Virus record (IMG/VR): IMGVR_UViG_3300043568_000451
Location: 1 to 52,746 of that record
Strand: one strand, 5' to 3'
Source of the DNA: a virus
Length of the DNA stretch: 52,746 bases
The notes under the pieces are model-generated. The model did not search any database. It had not been told where the DNA came from and worked only from the letters and a program-made list of their open reading frames with translations. Shown here in pieces: positions 40,709 to 49,684 of this stretch; positions within the stretch are counted from its first letter, which is position 1, and the number at the start of each line of letters is the position of its first letter. Made by a program: the position numbers and the translations under genes.

Positions 40709-41502
40709 TATGCTACCCCTCCAAATTGTTCAGTTAATGCTGAGTCCGCCTGTAGTCTAATTGTACCTGGACTAAAAGAATAACGCACCTTGGATATAGA
40801 AGAAGGAACTCTCATTGCCTTTTCAAACTTAGATCCAAATATATTTTGAAATCCAGACGCCTTTATAGAATGAGATACCATAGGCCCACTAAAATATCTG
40901 CTGTATGCAAGATTGAATTGATTGGTAGATGCTCTACCGCCTGGGCTTCTTACTGTAACTGACTTGCCCTTTGGCATAAATACAACTTCTCCATCAATTT
41001 CAAATACCAGCCTTTCAGCTGATTTTGGTCTGATTGTAATTGGCATGCCTTTTTCCATTACTGCAGCCTTATTTGCAAAAACGTATCTACTCTTTTGTTT
41101 TCTATTTTTTGTCGGCACGGAAGATTTAGATAATTTTAAATCATAGTTAATTTTAAATGAAAGTCCAATTGAATCCATTCTGTTTAGTTTAAATAATCTA
41201 CCAGTAGTCTGACCAGTTTTATTCCATTCATATACATGGTGTAATGATTTTGGCTTTGTACGTGCTTGAGAGTCTATAAATAGTCCAAAGTCTTTGTCTA
41301 TTTGATTAAATATTGTAGTTTTAAAAAGTCTTTGAAATGCTTTGTTTGACGTAAGCTTTGCTGCTACATTCGCTTGGTAATATAAGAATGCAGATATCTG
41401 TGCTACGTTACTGTCTTTAATAACTCCAGCGGCAGATGAACCAACCATGAATCTTTCTAGGCCAGATGCTGCTTGTAGTAGTGCTACTCCGTTAGTCTCC
41501 AA
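40708..41502 (-). CDS. neck/tail completion protein (HK97 gp10-like)
   Basis: 264 residues, basic. SNVAQISAFLYYQANVAAKL, FQRLFKTTIFNQIDKDFG and YRFS-like strands (VVFMPKGKSVTVRSPGGRAS, KVRYSFSPGTIRLQAD) suggest an alpha/beta neck protein. Such proteins sit between the head-closure and the tail terminator genes in HK97-like gene orders, exactly as here. No enzymatic motif is seen. Length is greater than typical gp10 (about 150), so extra domains are possible. Confidence 0.62.
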   Translation of the reverse strand: METNGVALLQAASGLERFMVGSSAAGVIKDSNVAQISAFLYYQANVAAKLTSNKAFQRLFKTTIFNQIDKDFGLFIDSQARTKPKSLHHVYEWNKTGQTTGRLFKLNRMDSIGLSFKINYDLKLSKSSVPTKNRKQKSRYVFANKAAVMEKGMPITIRPKSAERLVFEIDGEVVFMPKGKSVTVRSPGGRASTNQFNLAYSRYFSGPMVSHSIKASGFQNIFGSKFEKAMRVPSSISKVRYSFSPGTIRLQADSALTEQFGGVA

Positions 41503-41920
41503 TTATCTGGTTCTCCGACCTTTTGGCAATTGAATTGTATGCCATAAGTGTTCCAAACGGATCTGTGATTGGTGTTGAGCTTACTATCTCAAAGACTGTG
41601 GGTGTATCATTTGGGTAATTTAATTCATACCATATTACATTGTTGGAAGAATCTTTAATGTTAGTTATTTTTTGTCTATACGTAATTGGTGTTTGTGTTC
41701 TAATTTCTATAGTTTGAGTGTTTTCATATTTAATTGATATAGACCTATTGTCTCCGCTTCTTGCAGAAGATGAGTTAGATATCATTCCTTTTGCAAAACA
41801 AGGGAGTGTCTTTTCATATATCCAAGACTTTTTAATAGCACCAGTATTTGGGTCCTGATAGTCTTCTTGCATATATATATCTACTTTCATATTGAAAATA
41901 GAATCGACCAGATTGTTCAT
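41492..41920 (-). CDS. head closure protein
   Basis: 142 residues, beta-rich: MKVDIYMQEDYQDPNTGAIK, KKSWIYEKTLPCFAKGMIS, SISIKYENTQTIEIRTQTPI, YRQKITNIKDSSNNVIWY, TVFEIVSSTPITDPFG. This fits the SPP1 gp16/HK97 gp7-type stopper that closes the filled capsid. The gene order adaptor, closure, neck, tail terminator matches HK97-like phages. It overlaps the next gene by 11 bases. Confidence 0.7.
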   Translation of the reverse strand: MNNLVDSIFNMKVDIYMQEDYQDPNTGAIKKSWIYEKTLPCFAKGMISNSSSARSGDNRSISIKYENTQTIEIRTQTPITYRQKITNIKDSSNNVIWYELNYPNDTPTVFEIVSSTPITDPFGTLMAYNSIAKRSENQIIGD

Positions 41921-41921
41921 G

Positions 41922-42902
41922 TTAAATAACTACCATTTTGTTTGTGACGTATGGTAGCAATAGCTGGTCTGCATAGTTATTTCCTGTGCCACTAAATGCT
42001 GATGTATCGTATTGGAACTGCCAGTCAAATGTTTGTATACTCTTTATGTATTTATTTCGCCACTCTTTATCTTTAGAGAAAAAGTCTCTCATTAATTCAA
42101 TACAAGCAAGCTCTACCTCGTCTGGTACATTTTGCCAACCATATCTACCAGCAACCCTGTATGTTCCGCCGTTTACAAATATACCTCTTCCACTATCATT
42201 AATGCTTGGAGGAATCATGCCGTTTGCGTAATATACCACATTGTCTAAAGCGTTTGATCTATCAACTCTTAACCCAAATCCACTTTCAGATACCGAAACT
42301 GGCATATTTAAATTATTAATGTTGTTAATTGTATCAACCAAAAGCATGTCATTTAAATAAAGCTCGTGTAACTGGTTAATCTTTTGAGGCAACGGTAAAA
42401 CATCTGCACCAGTTGAATAAACAATATTTACATCATCATATAAATGGAACTGCTGTCCAGTATAGTTTTCAATTAACTTTCTAGCATATCGCTCTGCAGC
42501 AACCAAGTCAGCAAATGTTTTATAGTTTGGGTCAGATTGATCAAATCCAAACCCTAATGCATCTGCTGCCTGCGTTAAGTCTACGTATGGAGTTACAACA
42601 AAAATCTTATGCTCTTTTGTTACTAACTGTCCATCAACCTGATATTCCCATACTAGCTTTAATGATCTAGGTCTGTTTGTAAGAGCCAATGGTGGGTATA
42701 CACTGTATACTCCAAAGTCCGTGTCTACTTCTTCTGCTGTTTGTGTGTGTAAAAGAGTTAATGGATTAATAGATGGAGTAACTGCTGGGTCTTCAGTTAT
42801 GTCATAAAACTTAACTGTTGGAAGTGAATCTGCTCTAGATATGCCGCCTTTCCAAAAGACTCTTTGCTTTACTGGAGCATTTGTTCCTACTATAATTTCC
42901 AT
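41922..42902 (-). CDS. head-tail connector/adaptor
   Basis: 326 residues. The first half contains beta strands (QRVFWKGGISRADSLPTVKF, SLKLVWEYQVDGQLVTKEHK). The second has helices and strands (FADLVAAERYARKLIENYTG, LPLPQKINQLHELYLNDMLL, ELACIELMRDFFSKDKEWRN). The YARKLIENYTGQ helix and ELMRDFF helix resemble SPP1 gp15/HK97 gp6 connectors, although this protein is longer, with an N-terminal beta domain. It links portal to head closure. It is two bases from the downstream start. Confidence 0.7.
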   Translation of the reverse strand: MEIIVGTNAPVKQRVFWKGGISRADSLPTVKFYDITEDPAVTPSINPLTLLHTQTAEEVDTDFGVYSVYPPLALTNRPRSLKLVWEYQVDGQLVTKEHKIFVVTPYVDLTQAADALGFGFDQSDPNYKTFADLVAAERYARKLIENYTGQQFHLYDDVNIVYSTGADVLPLPQKINQLHELYLNDMLLVDTINNINNLNMPVSVSESGFGLRVDRSNALDNVVYYANGMIPPSINDSGRGIFVNGGTYRVAGRYGWQNVPDEVELACIELMRDFFSKDKEWRNKYIKSIQTFDWQFQYDTSAFSGTGNNYADQLLLPYVTNKMVVI

Positions 42903-42917
42903 TTTGTGTTGTTAAGG

Positions 42918-43313
42918 TTAGCCGTAATAATCCTGTACTTCTTTTGGTGTGGCTAAACGAAACCCCTCCTCTATATCAAAAATTTCTTGAGCAGAATCTT
43001 TATGCATTGCTACAAATGGGTGTTCCTGTGTGAACGTGTGGCCCAAAATGTCATACCTAAAGTTTGCCCTTGTCATTCTAACTAGTACAGTATCTTCTGT
43101 ACGCTCTGCCTTTGGATCAAATACTGGGAGGATTTCAATTTCCTCTTTTGCATCTTCTACATCCTTTAGTGTCTTAGTATACACTTCGTATGTAACACCC
43201 TCTTCTGATAGTGCTGCAATTATGTCTTGCTTATTCTTAAGTCCTTCTGTTTCAACTGCGAAATCTTCTGCAATTGCTTTTAGCTCTCCGACCTTTAATG
43301 TGTCAAAAGACAT
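42918..43313 (-). CDS. SAP/Rho-N-like head protein
   Basis: 131 residues. The N-terminus LKVGELKAIAEDFAVETEGL and KNKQDIIAALSEEG is a LEM/SAP/Rho N-terminal-like helix-extended-loop-helix. The remainder reads RMTRANFRYDILGHTFTQEH and FVAMHKDSAQEIFDIEEGFR. Such proteins often follow the capsid gene in actinophages; some annotate them as head-tail connectors or decoration proteins. AAGGAG precedes the ATG, behind its own promoter. The function is unproven. Confidence 0.6.
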   Translation of the reverse strand: MSFDTLKVGELKAIAEDFAVETEGLKNKQDIIAALSEEGVTYEVYTKTLKDVEDAKEEIEILPVFDPKAERTEDTVLVRMTRANFRYDILGHTFTQEHPFVAMHKDSAQEIFDIEEGFRLATPKEVQDYYG

Positions 43314-43340
43314 TTATTACTCCTTTTTCTAGGTAAAACC

Positions 43341-43369
43341 ATTATAGCATTGTATAATTAAAATGAAAA
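43341..43369 (-). promoter_or_regulatory. promoter of the neck operon
   Basis: TTTTCA (43369-43364), 17-base spacer, TATAAT (43346-43341) preceded by TGC. The -35 box overlaps the T-rich end of the capsid terminator. It starts the neck and tail-completion genes. Confidence 0.65.
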
Positions 43370-43396
43370 GCCCCCAAAATTAATTGGGGGCTTTTC
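43365..43396 (-). terminator. intrinsic terminator after the major capsid gene
   Basis: Thirteen-base arms GAAAAGCCCCCAA (43365-43377) and TTGGGGGCTTTTC (43384-43396) around AATTAA, with TTTTC at the 3' end of the transcribed strand. It separates the capsid transcript from the neck operon. Confidence 0.93.
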
Positions 43397-43412
43397 TTAG
43401 ATTAATTCCTAA

Positions 43413-44462
43413 TTAGGAAGCTATCTTAACGTTCTTTACAACTACCCAAGCGTCTGCCTGCTCGATTTGAACGCCAACACGAGTATACATTGTGTACTCA
43501 ATTGAGTCCTTACGTGGCCAGAAGAAGCGGTAAACTGTTACGTCACGCTTTACACCAATTACCACGTTGTTAGGGAATGTCAAGTGGACATCTCCGTGTG
43601 ATCCTGATGGGCTTGCGTATGTACCAGTTTGTGTCTCTGGAAGAAGTGGAACTTCAACGATTGGAATACCAAATGCGTATGGAGCTACATATCCTGCAGG
43701 ACCTCCTAGAACAGGAACATCACCACGGATAATGCCAGAGGCAATATCTTGTGGAGTAACGTTCTGGATGTTCTGTGAGTTAGAGTATAAGTAATCTTGG
43801 ATCAAGTTTGATCCTGCAAGGAAGCGAAGGTCTGTACGACGTTGCTTGTACTTACGTGGAAGAGCCTTAAGCGCTGAGTTGAATACAGCACGAGAAATTA
43901 CTGCACCCGCTGCATCTACTACACGACCAGAGGTCTTAGCTTTCTTTACAACACCATTAAATGATTTGTAAAGAGCATCGGTTGTTAGAGATTCGTCACC
44001 GTTAAGAATAACATCTTCGATGTCATTTCCTGCTTGTGTCGCCATCAAACGTGCAATGTGATCTTCTAGATCTGCACCCTCGATGTTATCTTCTAGTGAT
44101 TCTGTTGAAAGCTCCCAGTCCATGCGTAGCTTCTTTGTTGTTAAAGAGATCTTTGAGAAAGTTACAGCTGAGTTAACACCTGTATTATCTCCTTCGGATG
44201 CAAGCTTAACAAGCTTTTCTCCTACTGACATACGATCAATTTCTGTTGTGTCTGACTTCATTCGAACTGTACGTGCGACTTTTCCAATTACGGTTGAATC
44301 GAACATATAGTCTAGGAAGCGAGCTGATTGTTCTGGATTAAGAAGACCACCGTTGCCGTTTTCAGACGCTGTGTGTACTCCTGCTCCTCCAGTTGTTGAT
44401 GCAAAACCAGTTGAGGCTGTTGTGCCTGCTGCGATTGCTTTTTCTAATGTTTCATTACTCAT
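43413..44462 (-). CDS. major capsid protein, HK97 fold
   Basis: 349 residues. Motifs of the HK97 fold: LNPEQSARFLDYMFDSTVIG, ARTVRMKSDTTEIDRMSVGE, KISLTTKKLRMDWELSTESL, EDHIARLMATQAGNDIEDVI (the DIE-x-x-I-L-N-G helix), LRFLAGSNLIQDYLYSN, YGIPIVEVP-like AYAFGIPIVEVPLLPETQT and VIGVKRDVTVYRFFWPRKDS. The N-terminal 40 residues are G/T/A-rich and flexible. It lies between the protease gene and a terminator, as expected for an abundant virion protein. AGGTG before ATG is a ribosome binding site. Confidence 0.92.
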   Translation of the reverse strand: MSNETLEKAIAAGTTASTGFASTTGGAGVHTASENGNGGLLNPEQSARFLDYMFDSTVIGKVARTVRMKSDTTEIDRMSVGEKLVKLASEGDNTGVNSAVTFSKISLTTKKLRMDWELSTESLEDNIEGADLEDHIARLMATQAGNDIEDVILNGDESLTTDALYKSFNGVVKKAKTSGRVVDAAGAVISRAVFNSALKALPRKYKQRRTDLRFLAGSNLIQDYLYSNSQNIQNVTPQDIASGIIRGDVPVLGGPAGYVAPYAFGIPIVEVPLLPETQTGTYASPSGSHGDVHLTFPNNVVIGVKRDVTVYRFFWPRKDSIEYTMYTRVGVQIEQADAWVVVKNVKIAS

Positions 44463-44478
44463 TTTTATTTCACCTACC

Positions 44479-45033
44479 CTAGTTAAATATTTCGTTTACG
44501 GAACCGAGGAAAGAACCGTTCCATTTTGATTTGTTTACTGCTGGTGCAACAGACCCGCCAAGGTCTGAGGACTTTTTAATTGCTGTATCGCCTTCTACGG
44601 CATCTACACGCTTTTGAACACCATCAATGGTGCCCTTTATTTCTGTGACAGCGGCACTAAGTGCACTGTGCTTTTCTGCTAACTCTGTAATTTGAGCATT
44701 TACGCTCTTACTAAAAGTCTCTACAGTTTCTTTGATTTCTGAAACCTGTACTGCATTTGCCTCTGTAGCCTTGCTAAGAGTATCTGCAAAGAATCCCTTT
44801 AGGTCTACTAACATTTTTGCAAAATCAGGTTCTTCAACTGCAGCTTCTGCTTGAGGAGCATCAACCGACTTAAAGACATTTACAGAAGCAGAGTCTGCAT
44901 CTTCCACTGAGTTATCAGTGTCTGGTGCATCTTCGACTGCAGGTGCATCAGATGCTACTACGGTCTCTTCAACGATTGCTGTTTCTGCAGTTACTACTGT
45001 TGAATCTTCAGCTTTTACGTTTAGTTTTTCCAC
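44479..45033 (-). CDS. nested in-frame scaffold protein (internal GTG start)
   Basis: AAGGAGG (45047-45041) is followed by seven bases and an in-frame GTG at 45033, codon 264 of the protease. It would yield a 184-residue protein, MEKLNVKAEDSTVVTAETAI and on through the coiled coil. This is the arrangement of lambda C/Nu3, giving many scaffold copies per protease. The purine-rich signal is the best ribosome binding site in this region and sits exactly between the two domains. An out-of-frame ATG lies in the spacer and would be a non-productive alternative. Confidence 0.6.
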   Translation of the reverse strand: MEKLNVKAEDSTVVTAETAIVEETVVASDAPAVEDAPDTDNSVEDADSASVNVFKSVDAPQAEAAVEEPDFAKMLVDLKGFFADTLSKATEANAVQVSEIKETVETFSKSVNAQITELAEKHSALSAAVTEIKGTIDGVQKRVDAVEGDTAIKKSSDLGGSVAPAVNKSKWNGSFLGSVNEIFN

Positions 45034-45822
45034 TTCATTACCTCCTTGTACGTTAACCTGTTTTGCTATTGTTTGTATTCCAGGTAACGGAACTCTTGAC
45101 TTCTTAAATGAAGCAAGAATCTTATCTATCTCTTTTGATTTGTTTATGTCTGAGCTTTCGACCCATCCAATTAGCGTAGCTTCTTTTCCAGTAACTGGAG
45201 AAGAATACGTTTTGTCTGTTGAGATAAAAACAGAATCGCTTTCTTCGCAATAAAAAATATTTTCTGTAACTACATCTGCTGCCATACCTTTAAATACAAG
45301 TTGGCCGTTCATTTTCTCTATTGAAATAATATTGCACATTTCGTTTGCTGGAGAATCAACAATTGATAATTCAATTAAATCATAATCTTTAATAAATCTT
45401 ACAGTTTCTCCTGTTGCTTTATTCATTTCATTATCTGACTCTTTAATTTTTCCGCCAATTGAAAAACCTGAAAGTGTTCCGTCAAGAACTTTCTCCCATG
45501 TATCTTGTGCGCCTTTAGAGATATATGATGTTACATAAACTCCATTATAAAATTCTTTTGACTTTTGATCGTAATATGTTTCTGGTTTAAAAGAAACTAC
45601 TTTGCCTACAGCTAATGGTTGATGCATCTCTCTAAGATTGCCTCTAAAACTTTCAAATGCTTTTATGCTTGCTTCTGCTGTTACAACGTCACCTGTTTGG
45701 TCTACGTTGTCTAATGTAGCGAATCCAGAAACAGTTCTTGTCTCCCTATTCACTTTTGTGAATGGGACAGACAAATGAATGTTTTGGCCATTGGTCGACC
45801 ACTGTGACTTTTCAATGTTCAT
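44479..45822 (-). CDS. prohead protease with C-terminal scaffold
   Basis: 447 residues. The N-terminal S78-type (HK97 gp4-like) protease shows VSGFATLDNVDQTGDVV, the catalytic histidine at H67 (REMHQPLAVGKV), the serine in TLSGFSIGGKI and YDLIELSIVDSPANE. After about residue 260 the chain becomes an acidic/alanine-valine-rich then coiled-coil region (FFADTLSKATEANAVQVSEI, SVNAQITELAEKHSALSAAV), typical of a scaffold. Protease-scaffold fusions are cut during head assembly. A strong internal ribosome binding site before Val264 may also make the scaffold alone. Confidence 0.9.
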   Translation of the reverse strand: MNIEKSQWSTNGQNIHLSVPFTKVNRETRTVSGFATLDNVDQTGDVVTAEASIKAFESFRGNLREMHQPLAVGKVVSFKPETYYDQKSKEFYNGVYVTSYISKGAQDTWEKVLDGTLSGFSIGGKIKESDNEMNKATGETVRFIKDYDLIELSIVDSPANEMCNIISIEKMNGQLVFKGMAADVVTENIFYCEESDSVFISTDKTYSSPVTGKEATLIGWVESSDINKSKEIDKILASFKKSRVPLPGIQTIAKQVNVQGGNEVEKLNVKAEDSTVVTAETAIVEETVVASDAPAVEDAPDTDNSVEDADSASVNVFKSVDAPQAEAAVEEPDFAKMLVDLKGFFADTLSKATEANAVQVSEIKETVETFSKSVNAQITELAEKHSALSAAVTEIKGTIDGVQKRVDAVEGDTAIKKSSDLGGSVAPAVNKSKWNGSFLGSVNEIFN

Positions 45823-45875
45823 ATGCTTAATTTTAATGGTTTATCTACTATAAAGCAAATAGCAGTTGATTAGGG

Positions 45876-47459
45876 TTAGTCAACCCTTTTTCCGTCACCC
45901 TTTGCATTTCTGCCTTCTCCGACTTTATCGGAAGATGCAGCAGATCTTTCTGAATCCCTAGCCCTAGTTTTCCCAGCAGTTGCCTTTTGATCAGCTGCTT
46001 GCTGTGGCTTTAATTCAACCATTTCGTCTCCGCCGTCAACAGGAATCATTCCTTTTCTAATTCTAACTTCATTAGGAGTAATTACCTGCATTCTTAAATA
46101 TCTTTCGTCTATTTGAGACTGGGTATCTTCGTCAGTCAAAGTCAACTCTTCGAATTTAATTTTTAATGCATCTGTCTTTTCTTCAATTATTGAATTAATT
46201 CTTTTTTCAAGTCTCATTTGAGCTGGACGGCAAACCTGCTCTTTAAATGTTTTATCTGCATCTCTAGCGTTTGCCAAAGATACGCCTTCTGGAACACCAA
46301 TTTTATTAATTGGGACTCTGTGTGCCAATAGAATTTCATCTCTATTTGACTGCCTATAAATATTAAATGAAGACTCTTGGGCACCAGCTTCAACTGGTTC
46401 CATTTTAAATTCAACTTTATTGTCTTGAGTGTCGGCTGGTAGAGGAATATATAGTGATCTGTGGTTTTTACCCTTTAATCCAACTTGGAAGAATTCAAGC
46501 AATTTCCTTTCTGACTCTGGAGAAAGCTTTGCTCCCTTAACTGTAATAATATATCTTGGTACCGCTTTGTTTTCAAAGTAGTCAAGGTTGTATCTGCCAG
46601 CAAATTCATTTCCCGCAAGTGACATCTGGGCTGCTACAATATCTGGAATACCGTAGTAATTATTCATTGGGGTATATTTCTTTAAATGAATGATTTCGTT
46701 TGGTCTATCCTCTGAATCGCCAATTGGATTAATAGTTTCTGTATCTCCAAAGTTTCTAAAGAATACAGCTTTTCCATAAAGCAATTGCATAAATCCATCT
46801 CTAAGTCTTCTTACACGCATAGTTTTTGCTGGTATATGGCCAATATAACCAATGTCTCCGCCTGTAGTTCTACCAATTTCGAGGTAGCCGTTACCAGTTG
46901 CTTCTAGGTCTGTATACGCCTTTATTAATGTTTCGGTAAATGTATCTTCCTCATTTGTTGCATCTAGCCAGTCTTGAAGATCTTGTTTTAATTTATTTAG
47001 TTTTCTACGAGCTCTATCTAATTGCTTATCATCTGTTATTGCATCAATGGCATCATTCGTTTTTCTTGTCTCCATAAAAGAATATCCAAGACCAACAATA
47101 TTTGCCACCTTAGCATTAATAGCTGCATAGTTGTATGTTGAAACTTCATATATTTGAGAAAGATATTCTAGATTATATACTGGTTGTACAAGGTCGAACA
47201 TTGCATAACCAGTAACTGCTGATTGCAATAGATTTTGTTGTGTTGCTGCTCCATCTTTACCAGTAAATGATTTTGCAAAATCTCTATTTACTTTTCTTTT
47301 AAAGTTTGTTCCAAGGCCTCTTACTTTTTTAAGGTCATCAATACCAATTGCAAATGGGTCTACGTGTTCTTTTTCTTTCTTAAATGAGAATAGGTCTGAA
47401 CTATTTTTAACAGATACCTCGTATGTATCTTCTGGTCCGTCTTCTAAAAATTGTGTCAT
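45876..47459 (-). CDS. portal protein
   Basis: 527 residues. Portal family features: VYNLEYLSQIYEVSTYNYAA near residue 100, a long clip/stem region (LNKLKQDLQDWLDATNEEDT), AYTDLEATGNGYLEIGRTTG, MRVRRLRDGFMQLLYGKAVF, IIHLKKYTPMNNYYGIPDIV, YFENKAVPRYIITVKGAKLS, and HRVPINKIGVPEG. These match the HK97/PBSX-type portal (phage_portal). The dodecameric ring is the gateway for DNA. The last 50 residues are charged and disordered. The ATG overlaps the stop of the upstream small gene (ATGA). Confidence 0.93.
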   Translation of the reverse strand: MTQFLEDGPEDTYEVSVKNSSDLFSFKKEKEHVDPFAIGIDDLKKVRGLGTNFKRKVNRDFAKSFTGKDGAATQQNLLQSAVTGYAMFDLVQPVYNLEYLSQIYEVSTYNYAAINAKVANIVGLGYSFMETRKTNDAIDAITDDKQLDRARRKLNKLKQDLQDWLDATNEEDTFTETLIKAYTDLEATGNGYLEIGRTTGGDIGYIGHIPAKTMRVRRLRDGFMQLLYGKAVFFRNFGDTETINPIGDSEDRPNEIIHLKKYTPMNNYYGIPDIVAAQMSLAGNEFAGRYNLDYFENKAVPRYIITVKGAKLSPESERKLLEFFQVGLKGKNHRSLYIPLPADTQDNKVEFKMEPVEAGAQESSFNIYRQSNRDEILLAHRVPINKIGVPEGVSLANARDADKTFKEQVCRPAQMRLEKRINSIIEEKTDALKIKFEELTLTDEDTQSQIDERYLRMQVITPNEVRIRKGMIPVDGGDEMVELKPQQAADQKATAGKTRARDSERSAASSDKVGEGRNAKGDGKRVD

Positions 47460-47794
47460 CTTACAGATCCCCCTCTTAAAATTGAATCTTTATATTCTCC
47501 AATATCTAATGGATCTGGAGTAAGGCCCCATTTAAGTCTTTCGTTTTGATGCTCAAATTCTTCATCATCAATTTTTCTTCTGCCTGAAAGAAATTTAGGC
47601 TGGCCTTCGCTAATTCCATAATGTCTAACAGAATCTGCGAGTGCGGCAATTTTAGATCTGTTGCCTTTGGTTGATGTTATAGAAAGGAAATTTCCATCAT
47701 CATCGCCGATCCATCGACCATCTGGCATTTCCCATACGTATATGCCTAGGCGTGTCTCTTCAACAACTTGACTTTTTTGATTTAAGATTTCCAT
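47456..47794 (-). CDS. small hypothetical protein before the portal
   Basis: 112 residues, not recognised. Begins MEILNQKSQVVEETRLGIYV, WEMPDGRWIGDDDGNFLSIT, then a basic RSKIAALADSVRHYGISEGQ, and NERLKWGLTPDPLDIGEYKD. A conserved-looking Trp-rich first third. Coupled to the portal gene by ATGA. No ribosome binding site and only nine bases from a TAAACT -10 box, so the leader may be nearly absent. Possibly a head morphogenesis accessory. Confidence 0.68.
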   Translation of the reverse strand: MEILNQKSQVVEETRLGIYVWEMPDGRWIGDDDGNFLSITSTKGNRSKIAALADSVRHYGISEGQPKFLSGRRKIDDEEFEHQNERLKWGLTPDPLDIGEYKDSILRGGSVR

Positions 47795-47803
47795 ATGTTA
47801 ACC

Positions 47804-47812
47804 AGTTTACCA
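47804..47812 (-). promoter_or_regulatory. candidate promoter of the portal operon
   Basis: TGG-TAAACT with the -10 at 47809-47804, nine bases before the ATG. The -35 match (TGGACT, about 18 bases upstream) is partial. An AT-only hairpin (47853-47871) behind the LamG gene lies upstream. Weak evidence. Confidence 0.4.
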
Positions 47813-47875
47813 TTATTCTCAACAAAAGTCCATCTTCTGTCCTAATCTGTGACAATATTTTAAAAATATTGCAGG

Positions 47876-49681
47876 CTAAACGTCAAAAGATCTTGTGAAG
47901 TAGGCTGTGTTGTCTAGGCCAGTAGCACTTTCTGAGAAAGTTATGCCTGGGTCTTCTATGGTAAATGAATTTTCTGAGCAATACAGCTTATAATTCTTTA
48001 GGGCTTCTGGAGCGGTAAATGGGGTTTCATAAAATGCTAAATTGCTATAGGTATTAGATCCACCATATTCCGACCCACTTTGGTTCTGATTTAATTTAAT
48101 ATTTGTGGCGCTTGCGCTTAGCACTATTAATATGTGATGAGATACTCCACTTAATAAAAATTGGGATACGTTGGTGGATGTAGTTCTATTTACTCCATTG
48201 ACGTATATTGCACTAATTCCATTTTTTGTTATTACCCCGCTATTTGTCCAGCTTAAAGAGGCTAAGGCTGATGAGAATAAAACATTCTTACCTTCTCTTG
48301 GAGTAAAAAACATTTCTATTGTTCTTGGCTGTATTGGAAGGTCTACCGAAAAGCCATAACCAGATTGCATGGTCAATCCGTTGTATTTATTTTGCATTCT
48401 TACTGGGTAGTTATAATAACCCAATGAATAATCGTAGTTTGAATATATTTTACCCCCACCATTATCAGAATAAAAATCTTTATTTGAGTATAAGTCAATT
48501 TCCAATTTATCAAAGTAGGGGAGGTCAAAAGATGAATCTAGAGTGTTCATTGTTACACGTATGTCTAGTATTGGACCAGATAGGTCTTCATTTTTATTAT
48601 AATATGGAAGAGTAGAATTGTTTTTACATACTACCCATGGCTGCCCTGGAACCTTAGCTTCCACTAAAATGTTTTGCACATCTTGGCCATAAGATATCCT
48701 AGAAGAAACAATGTTCTCTGGGTTTGGCACATAAAGTCTTTCTTCAAATACAAAAGTTTTTTCTTCTACTAATTCTGTCTGGGCAAATTCTATTCTTTTA
48801 TAAGTTGGATTATAGTATGCGTCTCCCGAAACTATAGAATCTAAGGATTTAGATCCAGGATATCTATATGAAACTGCTGGTTTTAAAAACACAGAATTTA
48901 ATGAAAACAATACGCCGTTTTTAGAATAAACAATTTGTGAATACTTAGTTTCTTTATACCCAGCTAAATAATGTGCTAAAATTTTTGTGTCTTCTATTTC
49001 ATAATTATATATTGCTGCCGAATCTACTACAAATCTCTTTCCAGTATTTGCTGGACCAATTTTAGGAGTCATGGATGCATTTGTAAATTTAAACCCTGCT
49101 GTAATAAATTTTTCAGAAACCAGAGATCCGTTTATATACAAAGACATTTTATCTTTAGAAAATATTCCCACTATATGCATTACTTTAGTCTTGGCTACTT
49201 TAGACCAGACTTTTTCTTGCTCCGTGCACTTAAATATTACATTTTCATTTTTATAAAATAAACCTATTTTATTTGTTGCATCTCCAATGATTAAGTATTC
49301 TGATAGGTCAGAAGGATCTGGGCTAAACCATATTTCAAATGCAAAGGGGTTGTCTGGGCTTTTAGAATTAGCAATTCCTAAAGCTTTTAAAGACAGATCA
49401 ATATTTTCATTAATTTCAGTACCTCTGACGCCAGCTCCTACTATTGGAAGAACTTCCATATCTGAAGCATCTATTGCGTAGCCCTCCATAGAATTTCCAG
49501 AGTAGTCTACAATGGGTAGTCCGCTAACTGCTGCATATGAAATTCCATTATCTTTTAAATCTTGATAGGTGGAATACAGTGAAGTTAAGTTGCTGTATAA
49601 ATTAGTTTCTCCAGAACGAACCTCATCCAACAAAAAAAATGCAAGTGGGTTATCTTTTAAGACAGTATACTTATATGACAT
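47876..49681 (-). CDS. LamG/concanavalin-like tail fibre
   Basis: 601 residues, no signal peptide. The first 250 residues read like a laminin-G lectin: YSGNSMEGYAIDASDMEVLP, FAFEIWFSPDPSDLSEYLII, KVMHIVGIFSKDKMSLYING, FVVDSAAIYNYEIEDTKILA. A second lectin-like repeat appears near the C-terminus (IEMFFTPREGKNVLFSSALA, IYVNGVNRTTSTNVSQFLLS, ILIVLSASATNIKLN). Likely a glycan-binding fibre or baseplate component. It follows the collagen-like fibre gene within a few bases and probably contributes to adsorption. Confidence 0.7.
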   Translation of the reverse strand: MSYKYTVLKDNPLAFFLLDEVRSGETNLYSNLTSLYSTYQDLKDNGISYAAVSGLPIVDYSGNSMEGYAIDASDMEVLPIVGAGVRGTEINENIDLSLKALGIANSKSPDNPFAFEIWFSPDPSDLSEYLIIGDATNKIGLFYKNENVIFKCTEQEKVWSKVAKTKVMHIVGIFSKDKMSLYINGSLVSEKFITAGFKFTNASMTPKIGPANTGKRFVVDSAAIYNYEIEDTKILAHYLAGYKETKYSQIVYSKNGVLFSLNSVFLKPAVSYRYPGSKSLDSIVSGDAYYNPTYKRIEFAQTELVEEKTFVFEERLYVPNPENIVSSRISYGQDVQNILVEAKVPGQPWVVCKNNSTLPYYNKNEDLSGPILDIRVTMNTLDSSFDLPYFDKLEIDLYSNKDFYSDNGGGKIYSNYDYSLGYYNYPVRMQNKYNGLTMQSGYGFSVDLPIQPRTIEMFFTPREGKNVLFSSALASLSWTNSGVITKNGISAIYVNGVNRTTSTNVSQFLLSGVSHHILIVLSASATNIKLNQNQSGSEYGGSNTYSNLAFYETPFTAPEALKNYKLYCSENSFTIEDPGITFSESATGLDNTAYFTRSFDV

Positions 49682-49684
49682 GTC

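Noticed and set aside
47853-47871. Inverted repeat CAATATTTT/AAAATATTG as a terminator behind the LamG-like gene
   Set aside because: The stem has only A-T pairs except its ends and the loop is minimal; it is too weak to call an intrinsic terminator.
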